Part shown: positions 1-5,204 of the stretch, piece by piece | Numbering within the stretch: the stretch's first letter is position 1 | Layout: every line of letters starts with the position of its first letter | NCBI GenBank assembly: GCA_027345905.1 | Contig: DAIETC010000018.1 | Span: forward strand, 1 to 7,495 | Direction: 5' to 3' | Source: Kineosporiaceae bacterium | Lineage (GTDB): Bacteria; Actinomycetota; Actinomycetes; Actinomycetales; Angustibacteraceae | Length of the DNA: 7,495 nucleotides | The notes under the pieces: generated by a model | Seen by the model: the letters and a program-made list of their open reading frames with translations, nothing else | What the model was told of the DNA's origin: nothing | Databases searched by the model: none | Translations under genes and position numbers: made by a program

Positions 1-511
1 CGCCCGGCGTCAGCTGCACCATGCGGGCGCGCGCCGCGGGGGTCAGCGGGCGAGCGATCCGCGAGCGGCAGTACTCACCGAGGTAGGTCAACACGTCGTT
101 GCGCTCGCCGATCGCCCGCAGCAACGAGCGGGCGCCTGGGACGCTCGACCACCAGACCTCGTGCCCGTGCGTGGTGGCCACCGTCCGACGGACGCCGGCG
201 CTGCGCAACGTGGGCGCCATCAGTCCCAGGGGCGCGGCTGCCCCGAACCAGACCCGGTCGCAGCCGTGCGAGCGGGCGATCTCGGCGCTGCGCCGAGCAA
301 TCGCGGAGGTCGGCACCAGCAGCTGGGACCGGTCGCGGACCACCTCGAAACCCAGGCCCGCGTCGTACGCACGATCCCCCGCCTGGCGCGCGGTGTGCAC
401 CACGACCGAGCCGGGCGGCATGCGCTGGGCCATCGCCAGGACGAACGACTCGATGCCCCCGGTGCGTGGCGGGAAGTCGTTGGTCACGATCAGGGTGCGG
501 CCGTCGTCCAC
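1..511 (-). CDS. GT4-family GDP-mannose-dependent phosphatidylinositol mannosyltransferase, PimB-like (5' part only)
   Basis: This is the first 170 codons of a glycosyltransferase whose 3' half lies beyond the left edge. It starts at a GTG (511-509), three codons after an in-frame TAG, so the start is well constrained. Visible motifs are TNDFPPRTGGIESF at residues 10-23, the N-terminal glycine-rich loop of GT-B/GT4 enzymes that contacts the nucleotide-sugar phosphates; THGHEVWW at 114-121; and TYLGEYCRSRI at 142-152. These match the N-terminal Rossmann-like domain of PimB'-type enzymes, which add the second mannose from GDP-mannose to phosphatidylinositol monomannoside on the cytoplasmic face of the membrane. 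Family membership is recognised from motifs. The precise acceptor is inferred, and another lipid or glycan mannosyltransferase is possible. The donor-binding C-terminal domain (with the usual EX7E motif) is out of the window. The gene is transcribed divergently from the vapBC pair, with 47 bp between the two start codons. Confidence 0.82.
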   Translation of the reverse strand, partial: MDDGRTLIVTNDFPPRTGGIESFVLAMAQRMPPGSVVVHTARQAGDRAYDAGLGFEVVRDRSQLLVPTSAIARRSAEIARSHGCDRVWFGAAAPLGLMAPTLRSAGVRRTVATTHGHEVWWSSVPGARSLLRAIGERNDVLTYLGEYCRSRIARPLTPAARARMVQLTPG

Positions 512-522
512 CCCGCGAGCCT

Positions 523-551
523 ATGACCGGTGGCGCGTGATGTTGTAACAT
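523..551 (+). promoter_or_regulatory. Probable sigma-A type promoter of vapBC, leaderless
   Basis: A TANNNT -10 box (TAACAT, 546-551) lies inside the operator palindrome, with a partial -35 match (ATGACC, 523-528) 17 bp upstream. The -10 ends seven bases before the ATG at 559, which is the spacing expected when transcription begins at the start codon. No Shine-Dalgarno sequence precedes that ATG, so a leaderless mRNA is likely, as is common in actinobacteria. Overlap of the -10 with the palindrome would give simple repression by occlusion. Confidence 0.5.
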
Positions 552-553
552 CA
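538..553. promoter_or_regulatory. Palindromic operator of the vapBC pair
   Basis: TGATGTTGTAACATCA is a 16-bp inverted repeat with perfect 7-bp arms around a central GT. It is AT-rich in a GC-rich background and ends six bases before the preferred antitoxin start. Ribbon-helix-helix antitoxins typically bind such palindromes over their own promoter, alone or with the toxin, to repress the operon. The palindrome is seen directly; its use as the autoregulatory operator is inferred from position and gene family. Lying between two divergent genes, it could also affect the mannosyltransferase on the other strand. Confidence 0.6.
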
Positions 554-558
554 TGTGC

Positions 559-795
559 ATGCGCACCACTATCCGGCTGGATGACGACGTGCTGCTCGCC
601 GTGCAGGAACGGGCCCGGCGAGAACAGCGCACCGCCGGCGAGGTGCTGTCCGAGCTGGCCCGCCGAGCGCTAACCGGGCAGGAGCGTGCCGGCGACTGCG
701 TGCCTGGCCGCCATGGATTTACTGCGCTGCCGCCGCGCGGAGGCACCATCTCCAACGCCCTGATCGACCGGCTGCGCGAGGACCAACCCGAGTGA
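559..795 (+). CDS. vapB: Ribbon-helix-helix antitoxin, VapB type
   Basis: This is a 78-residue antitoxin that would bind the operator at 538-553 and neutralise the PIN toxin encoded next. Residues 2-7 (RTTIRL) form the DNA-contacting beta strand. DDVLLAVQERARREQ and TAGEVLSELARRAL look like the two helices of an RHH fold. The C-terminal half, with GFTALPPRGGTISNALIDRLRED, resembles the toxin-wrapping tail found in actinobacterial VapB proteins. The start was set at ATG 559 rather than the in-frame ATG at 553, because 559 sits at the expected transcription start of a leaderless message and 553 is still within the operator. The longer form would add only Met-Cys. The stop codon overlaps the toxin start (GTGA), which implies translational coupling. 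Function is inferred from motifs and the paired arrangement. Confidence 0.85.
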   Translation: MRTTIRLDDDVLLAVQERARREQRTAGEVLSELARRALTGQERAGDCVPGRHGFTALPPRGGTISNALIDRLREDQPE

Positions 796-1223
796 GCCGC
801 GCGCTGCTCGATATCAACGTGCTCCTGGCATTGCTGGACAGCGACCATGTCGACCACGTTCGGGCCCACGAGTGGCTGAACGACGAGATCCAGAGCGGGT
901 GGGCTTCCTGCGCCATCACCCAGAACGGCTTCGTCCGGGTCGTCAGCCAGCCGACCTATCCCGGCCACGTCTCGCCCGCCGAGGCCATGGACCTACTGCG
1001 GCCGGCCTGTGACAGCGAGCACCACGAGTTCTGGCCGTGCACGCCGAGCTTGCTGGACCCGCGGGTGATCGATGGCTCGCGCGTGCACGGGCCACGGCAG
1101 GTCACGGATGCGTACCTTCTCGCTCTGGCGGTCGCACATGGCGGGCGGTTCGTGACGTTCGACCGCTCGGTGTTGCTCTCGGCGGTGCGCGGCGCCACTG
1201 CGGAGCATTTGACCGTGCTCTAG
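792..1223 (+). CDS. vapC: PIN-domain toxin ribonuclease, VapC type
   Basis: This is a 143-residue PIN-domain protein, the usual VapC length, starting at a GTG that overlaps the antitoxin stop. VapC toxins are Mg2+-dependent RNases that cleave tRNA or rRNA when free of antitoxin. Acidic residues fitting the PIN active site are D7 (ALLDINVLLAL), D106 (QVTDAYLLALA) and D124 (VTFDRS). The position where many PIN proteins carry a glutamate is AITQNGFVRV, with Asn45. This TQNGFVRV variant resembles a group of mycobacterial PIN toxins, so it does not by itself imply inactivity. The gene is intact, with no frameshift. The RNA target cannot be read from the sequence. The identification as a toxin partner rests on fold motifs plus the 4-bp overlap with an RHH antitoxin. 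Confidence 0.87.
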   Translation: MSRALLDINVLLALLDSDHVDHVRAHEWLNDEIQSGWASCAITQNGFVRVVSQPTYPGHVSPAEAMDLLRPACDSEHHEFWPCTPSLLDPRVIDGSRVHGPRQVTDAYLLALAVAHGGRFVTFDRSVLLSAVRGATAEHLTVL

Positions 1224-1262
1224 CGCTGGCCTTGCCTTCGGTGCGCGCTGTCGCGCGGGGGG

Positions 1263-1351
1263 CACCACAACGACAGGAAGAAGTCGGGCTCAGGTCGCTT
1301 GGCCGTGCTCAGCGTTCCCCGCGGGTGGGACTTCTGCCCGTCGTTGTGGTG
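1263..1351. repeat. Imperfect inverted repeat with 23-nt arms in the vapC-propeller spacer
   Basis: The left arm (1263-1285) begins CACCACAACGAC, and the right arm (1329-1351) ends with its exact complement GTCGTTGTGGTG. Pairing continues inward for the full 23 nt with two mismatches, then stops abruptly at a 43-nt loop. It lies 39 bp after the vapC stop and 116 bp before the next start codon. There is no T-run after the right arm, so it is not a classic terminator. It could be a transcript-end structure, a small mobile-element remnant or an RNA structure in a leader. The rest of the 1224-1467 spacer shows only a short GCGCG/CGCGC hairpin at 1243-1256. Confidence 0.6.
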
Positions 1352-1415
1352 GTTGTCGGGAACATCGCCGCCAACTCGTCACCGTTTGGGTCTTCCTTTG
1401 GGCTCGCCGGAGTCC

Positions 1416-1421
1416 TAGCGT
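1416..1421 (+). promoter_or_regulatory. Possible -10 box for the Asp-box protein gene
   Basis: TAGCGT fits the TANNNT pattern and lies 46 bp before the GTG start, giving a leader of roughly 40 nt that contains the strong ribosome-binding site. No convincing -35 hexamer is found at 16-19 bp upstream, so this is weak evidence. Confidence 0.25.
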
Positions 1422-1467
1422 GGGCGCAGCCCGCGGGGGCGGGACAAGGCCACCTCTGGAGGAACCC

Positions 1468-3090
1468 GTGTTACGTCGTGTCTCCCGCACCACGGCAGCT
1501 GCCGCCGCGCTCGTGATCGTCCTCGCCGGCCCGGCCTGGGCGGTGAGCGCCACCGACGTTCAAGCCAACAGCCCACAGGTGGCTGACCAACCCTCTTCGG
1601 ATTCGACCGCGAAGTTCCCCACGAACAAGCAGAACGAGCCCACAATCGCGGTCAACCCCGACGGGACGCACCTAATCGCCGGCTCGAACGACGAGCAAGA
1701 ACAGCCTCCCTGCGGGCCAGGAGACCTCCGCGGCGACGTACCCGGCTCGGACTGCTCGTTCTTCCCGGGCATCGGTACCGACGGGGTCTACACCTCGCCT
1801 GACGGCGGCAAGACCTGGACCAACCAGGGCCTGCTCGACGACCAGGTCGGCTGGAAAGCTTCACCGTTCGTCAGCGACGGTGACCCGGTCATCGTCTACG
1901 GGCCGCGTTACCTAGGCCGCGGTGAGTTCAGCACGATCTCCTACGATGCCTACTACCAGTCGCTCGCCTCGTACAAGCCGGGTAAGCAACCGGGCCAGCA
2001 GGGCCCGGAGTTCATCGTCGTGTCCAAGAGCAGCGACGACGGCGCGAGTTGGGCCGGTCCGTCGGTGGTGGCCGACTCCCACGGCTACATCTTCAATGAC
2101 AAGAACGCCATGTGGGCCGACCGCACATTGGGCTCGCCGTACTTCGGGCGGTTGTACGCCTCATGGACCCAGTTCCGGTCGATCCCGGGCACGGCTGAGC
2201 CGGTCATGTTCTCCTACTCCACCGATGGCGGCCGGACGTGGTCGCGGCCCAACCAGCTGTCGGGTGCGTCGAACAACTCGGTCACCGGTGGGCGCCAAGG
2301 TTCGGCGATCCGCAGTGATGGCGCCGGCAACGTGTACGTCGCCTGGGAAGAGGGCGGCAACCAGGTCTACGCCCGCAGCCGTAACGGTGGCGTCACGTTC
2401 GAGCGCACCAAGGTGATCGGCCCGGTCACCGACATCGCCGACCCGATGCCCGGCGCCAACTTCCGCACCAACAGCTTCCTCAGCCTCGCATCGGAGCCCG
2501 TCAAGGACAGCACACGCCTCTACGCATCGTGGGTCAACCGCGTGGGCCTTGCGGGCACGACGGCAGAGGTCGTGGTCTACCGCACCGACGGAGGTACCTG
2601 GACCAAGGTGGCCACGCCGTACACCGGCTCAGTCGGAGACCAAAAAGGGGAAGGCGGCGCCCCCTTCTACCAAGGCCTGGACGTCGCACCCGATGGCCGG
2701 GTCGATCTTGCCTGGCAGGCGATGACTGCCAACTCGTCCACGTTCGGCACAGGCAACGCCGCCATCGACTCCTGGTACTCCTCATCGCCAGCAGGCGGGG
2801 AGGCGTTCAGCAGCGAGCCGGCCAGGGTCAGCACAGCGTCCTCCGACCCGGCGGCGTCGGCGCAGAACAACCTGGCCAAGCAGTTCTGGGGCGACTACAA
2901 CACCCTCGTGTCAGGGGCCGCCAACGCCTGGTTCATCTACACCGACAGCCGCAATGGCGTCGGCTGCGGCGTGGTGGACACCTACCAGCATGAACTCGCC
3001 ACCACAGGGACGGGCACCAAACCGTCGGTGGCGACCTGCGACGGACAGTTCGGGAACACCGACGCCTACGTGAGCCTCATCACTCCATAG
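1468..3090 (+). CDS. Secreted Asp-box (BNR repeat) beta-propeller protein, sialidase-like fold
   Basis: This is a 540-residue exported protein. The GTG at 1468 is chosen because TGGAGG (1457-1462) lies five bases upstream and a typical signal peptide follows: an Arg-rich start, a hydrophobic stretch around residues 9-20 and a likely AWA cleavage site near residue 25. An in-frame GTG-less extension upstream has no such support. Asp-box motifs (S/T-x-D-x-G-x-x-W/F) occur at residues 110-117, 188-195 and 251-258, with degenerate ones at 304-311 and near 373-378, as in sialidase-type propellers. A conserved NEPTIAVNPDG block is at 56-66, and WGDYNTL and YTDSRNG are near the C-terminus. Four cysteines (82, 96, 500, 524) could form disulfides outside the cell. 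I do not see the FRIP motif or a clear arginine triad, so sialidase activity is not supported; glycan binding or another role is possible. Codon 2 is TTA, rare in such genomes. It appears to be a single-gene unit closed by the hairpin at 3095-3136. Confidence 0.8.
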   Translation: MLRRVSRTTAAAAALVIVLAGPAWAVSATDVQANSPQVADQPSSDSTAKFPTNKQNEPTIAVNPDGTHLIAGSNDEQEQPPCGPGDLRGDVPGSDCSFFPGIGTDGVYTSPDGGKTWTNQGLLDDQVGWKASPFVSDGDPVIVYGPRYLGRGEFSTISYDAYYQSLASYKPGKQPGQQGPEFIVVSKSSDDGASWAGPSVVADSHGYIFNDKNAMWADRTLGSPYFGRLYASWTQFRSIPGTAEPVMFSYSTDGGRTWSRPNQLSGASNNSVTGGRQGSAIRSDGAGNVYVAWEEGGNQVYARSRNGGVTFERTKVIGPVTDIADPMPGANFRTNSFLSLASEPVKDSTRLYASWVNRVGLAGTTAEVVVYRTDGGTWTKVATPYTGSVGDQKGEGGAPFYQGLDVAPDGRVDLAWQAMTANSSTFGTGNAAIDSWYSSSPAGGEAFSSEPARVSTASSDPAASAQNNLAKQFWGDYNTLVSGAANAWFIYTDSRNGVGCGVVDTYQHELATTGTGTKPSVATCDGQFGNTDAYVSLITP

Positions 3091-3094
3091 GCAA

Positions 3095-3136
3095 GTTGGT
3101 TGGGGGCCGCCGACCTCTCGGCGGCCCCCAACCAAC
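3095..3136 (+). terminator. Perfect 19-bp hairpin after the Asp-box protein gene
   Basis: A 19-bp stem with no mismatches (3095-3113 pairing with 3118-3136) closes on a 4-nt loop, starting five bases after the stop codon. Position and stability indicate transcription termination or mRNA 3'-end protection. There is no U-tract, as in many actinobacterial terminators, so intrinsic termination is likely but not certain. Confidence 0.75.
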
Positions 3137-3190
3137 GGCCCCGTCCACCTCATCGCTCCCCTGGGATGCGGCCCCGGATCGGCATGAGAA

Positions 3191-3270
3191 CTCATCACGA
3201 TGAGTGCAGGCATGGGTGCAGCCAAAGTGTCGTGATCACAACCGTTTCGCTGCACCCATGACTGCACCCA
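3191..3270. repeat. 80-bp palindromic repeat element, copy 1
   Basis: This copy matches copy 2 (3351-3430) at 74 of 80 positions with no gaps. It opens with a small perfect palindrome (CTCATC-AC-GATGAG, 3191-3204). This is followed by the arm GTGCAGGCATGGGTGCAG (3204-3221) and its near-complement at 3250-3267 (one mismatch, A3261). The central GTGATCAC is conserved between copies. It carries no gene: open frames crossing it are by-products of its composition. It looks like an extragenic palindromic (REP-like) element; a regulatory or protein-binding role is only a possibility. Confidence 0.7.
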
Positions 3271-3350
3271 TGACTCCAACCACGCCTACCCCAGAGTCGC
3301 GCCAACCACCCCGAGCCAAGTCCACATCCGGCCCCCGGGTCGGTGGAGGC

Positions 3351-3430
3351 CTCGTCGCGATGAGTGCAGGCATGGGTGCAGGCAAAGTGCCGTGATCACA
3401 ACGGTTTCGCTGCACCCATGCCTGCACCCA
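3351..3430. repeat. 80-bp palindromic repeat element, copy 2 (better paired)
   Basis: This is the second copy, starting exactly 160 bp after the first. Its outer arms, GTGCAGGCATGGGTGCAG (3364-3381) and the complement at 3410-3427, match at all 18 positions. Further inside, AAA/TTT (3384-3386 with 3405-3407) and CCGT/ACGG (3390-3393 with 3401-3404) can pair around a GATCACA loop. Copy 1 loses the CCGT/ACGG pairing and one outer-arm pair. The 80 bp between the copies (3271-3350) show no resemblance to either copy. Confidence 0.7.
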
Positions 3431-3484
3431 CGCGGACGGCGCCCGCACGGTCGGCACCCAGGCGGACGGCACCCAGGCGGACGG
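3425..3484. repeat. 15-bp tandem repeat, four units
   Basis: Two identical units CACCCAGGCGGACGG (3455-3469, 3470-3484) are preceded by a unit with one mismatch (3425-3439) and a diverged unit with five mismatches (3440-3454), making exactly 60 bp. The first unit overlaps the last bases of palindromic element copy 2, so the array may have expanded from the element's edge. No gene is assigned here. Confidence 0.65.
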
Positions 3485-3496
3485 CGGGGGCGCTGC

Positions 3497-3514
3497 ACTC
3501 TCCCGCGGGAGAGT
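3497..3514. repeat. 18-bp perfect palindrome
   Basis: ACTCTCCCGCGGGAGAGT is its own reverse complement over all 18 bases. With no loop it is a better candidate for a dimeric protein-binding site than for an RNA hairpin. MerR-family operators often have arms of this CTCTCC/GGAGAG kind, but no regulator gene and no good flanking -35/-10 pair are present, so the binding protein is unknown. Confidence 0.55.
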
Positions 3515-3522
3515 TGGACCAT

Positions 3523-3551
3523 CCACTGCGGCTGCGCGACCCGCAGGGTGG
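3523..3551 (-). terminator. Possible weak terminator hairpin of the peptidase operon
   Basis: CCACTGCGG (3523-3531) can pair with CCGCA (3541-3545) and GTGG (3548-3551), with a two-base bulge and a 9-nt loop. It lies 20 bp beyond the stop of the minus-strand peptidase gene. There is no U-tract, and the bulge makes this a tentative call. Confidence 0.3.
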
Positions 3552-3570
3552 GAAGCGGTGGACCGGGGGG

Positions 3571-4974
3571 TCAGGACTCGGCGAGCTGACGCATGTACGC
3601 CAGCCAGCTCTTGGTGAAGGCGGCCTGCGAGGTGCCCAACACCGAAACGAAGGCCTGCGACAACGCCAGGTCCGGGTTGCCGACGTGACTGGTGGCCGCC
3701 GTCCGGTACAGGCGCACCAGCGCCTGCTGGCCGTACCGGTCGGCGATCAGCGAGCAGGCGAGCCAGGCGGCCGAGTACGCCGGCGCGATCGTCGTCCGGG
3801 ATGGGTCGAAGTCCTCGACGGTCGGCAGGCGGGTGAAGCCCTCACCTTGGCGCACGAGGGCCAGCTCGTCGGCAGCCACGGTGCGCCGGCCCAGGTCGAC
3901 TCCTTGGTAGCCGACGTAGTCCGCGAAACCCTCGGACAGCCAGATCGGGACGGGCGCGGACGTCGAGGCCCGCACGGCCACGTGGGTCAGCTCGTGGGTG
4001 AGGACCACCCGACGACCGGTGCCACCAAGGCGCGCGAAGGCGGCCGGGTTGATCACGACCCGGTCGCTGCCGGCCGCGCCCGAGCCGTCGCTGGACAGTT
4101 CGCCCACCGTGACGGCGGCGATCTGGTCGAGGCCGTCGGTGCGCTTGAGCAGCTGGCCCATCTGATCCTGCGTGCTGGGCACGACGAGCACCGCGCGGCG
4201 CGGCCAGTTCTGCCCCCACACCTGCGTGACCCGACCGATCGCCGCGTCGCCCTGGGCGACGTAGCTGTGCAAGGTCGCCACGTCGGCGGTGCCGATCACC
4301 AGGACGTGCGCCCCGCGGACGACGCCGACCCGGCCCAGGTCCCACAGCTGCGGATCGGTGGCACCGTCGGTGTCCGCGGCGAGGTACCAGCGTCCCTTGC
4401 GCTGCACCGATGTGAGGTACTGCTCGGTCTGCGACGGCGAGCGGTCGTACCCCTGGATCCGGTAGTCGGCAACCACCCGGGCGACCCAGGCAGTCGGGCC
4501 GAGCTGGCGCCGCCGTGGAGCCGACAAGGGGCCCGCGACACCGTCGAACTCGTAGCTGAAGTCACTGAACGGCACGCCGCGCAGGTTGTCGAACACCTGC
4601 GCCTGGCGCTGCCGGAAGGCGGTTGCCTGCGGGTCGATGGTCGCCAACCAGGCCCGCTTGTCAGCCCCCAGCACCGCCCGGGAACGCGCAGCCAGCAGCG
4701 CCTGCAGGGCGCTCACCCGCCGCTGGTCTGCGTCCGGGGTGGCGCGCAGCTGGGGCGGGGTTGTCGTCGGGCTGACCGAAGTGGGACGGCCCGGCGCGGC
4801 GCTCGGGGCGGGCGCACCCCGCAGCTCGATTGCCGTCGCACCCGCGACGACGGCGAGCAGCGCGGCTGTCAGCAGCGCGATCGGCCGGCGGCTTCGATGG
4901 GCACGAGGGGCCGGCCCGGCCACCGGGTCGGCGGGCTCGACCGCAGCGGTCGGCTCGTCGTCCGGCGTGCTCAC
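3571..4974 (-). CDS. Membrane-anchored HExxH metallopeptidase (peptidase MA-like, gluzincin)
   Basis: This is a 467-residue protein with an N-terminal cytoplasmic tail of about 30 residues rich in Pro, Ala and acidic residues. One membrane segment follows at about 31-49 (PIALLTAALLAVVAGATAI), then a Pro/Thr/Ser-rich linker to about 80 and a large extracytoplasmic domain. The zinc motif is HELTH at 327-331. Seventeen residues later comes WLSEGFADY, where Glu348 is the likely third zinc ligand, as in gluzincins of the peptidase MA/M1-like group. Glu328 would be the catalytic base. The C-terminal region is helical in character. Substrate and role are unknown; peptide or cell-envelope protein processing is inferred. 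GTG 4974 was chosen because the frame upstream is long but has no protein-like content and overlaps the divergent nuclease gene. The ribosome-binding site is weak (AGCAGG), and the gene follows the four-cysteine protein by 47 bp on the same strand, so co-transcription is likely. Confidence 0.8.
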   Translation of the reverse strand: MSTPDDEPTAAVEPADPVAGPAPRAHRSRRPIALLTAALLAVVAGATAIELRGAPAPSAAPGRPTSVSPTTTPPQLRATPDADQRRVSALQALLAARSRAVLGADKRAWLATIDPQATAFRQRQAQVFDNLRGVPFSDFSYEFDGVAGPLSAPRRRQLGPTAWVARVVADYRIQGYDRSPSQTEQYLTSVQRKGRWYLAADTDGATDPQLWDLGRVGVVRGAHVLVIGTADVATLHSYVAQGDAAIGRVTQVWGQNWPRRAVLVVPSTQDQMGQLLKRTDGLDQIAAVTVGELSSDGSGAAGSDRVVINPAAFARLGGTGRRVVLTHELTHVAVRASTSAPVPIWLSEGFADYVGYQGVDLGRRTVAADELALVRQGEGFTRLPTVEDFDPSRTTIAPAYSAAWLACSLIADRYGQQALVRLYRTAATSHVGNPDLALSQAFVSVLGTSQAAFTKSWLAYMRQLAES

Positions 4975-5021
4975 CTGCTCATGGTACGGGCGTGCCCTGC
5001 GGGTTTCGGTGACGTTCGGGC

Positions 5022-5204
5022 TCAGGCCGTCGAGCGGCGAAGACGCAAGGGGGGCACGAGCCCGGTTCGGGCGAGGACGTCGATCGCGTCCTGCTCGGCC
5101 GGGTCGAGCTCCACACCGTCGGGCGCCGCCCCGAGCAGAACGGACACGACACAGTCGCCGCATCCCGTCCCCCGCACCATGCAGCTGTCGCAGTCGATCA
5201 GCAC
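5022..5204 (-). CDS. Small four-cysteine (C-x2-C-x6-C-x2-C) actinobacterial protein of unknown function
   Basis: This is a 60-residue protein starting at GTG 5204, with a strong ribosome-binding site GGAGG (5215-5211) six bases upstream. The N-terminal block has Cys5, Cys8, Cys15 and Cys18 in a C-x2-C-x6-C-x2-C layout, followed by VVSVLLG. A C-terminal part, LDPAEQDAIDVLARTGLVPPLRL, looks like a short helix plus a tail. The spacing is like a small zinc ribbon or metal/Fe-S site; metal binding is inferred. I recognise the pattern from similar small hypothetical proteins in other actinobacteria but know of no assigned function. There is no signal peptide or membrane segment, so it is probably cytosolic. 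It is the likely first gene of an operon with the metallopeptidase and is divergent from the exonuclease/UvrC-like fusion. Confidence 0.8.
   Translation of the reverse strand: MLIDCDSCMVRGTGCGDCVVSVLLGAAPDGVELDPAEQDAIDVLARTGLVPPLRLRRSTA

Noticed and set aside
75..968. Minus-strand open frame of 297 codons over vapBC and the mannosyltransferase
   Set aside because: It conflicts with three better-supported genes and shows only low-complexity translation.
1468..1476. TTA codon at position 2 of the Asp-box gene as a bldA-type control point
   Set aside because: TTA is rare in such genomes, but another TTA occurs in the nuclease fusion (7021-7023), and nothing shows the host uses bldA-like regulation.
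3191..3430. CRISPR-like array
   Set aside because: There are only two 80-bp copies, the repeat is too long, there is a single 80-bp gap and no cas genes.
3204..3526. Short open frames crossing the palindromic repeats on both strands
   Set aside because: They only reflect translation of the repeat itself (the same peptide pattern recurs at each copy) and have no ribosome-binding sites or domain signatures.
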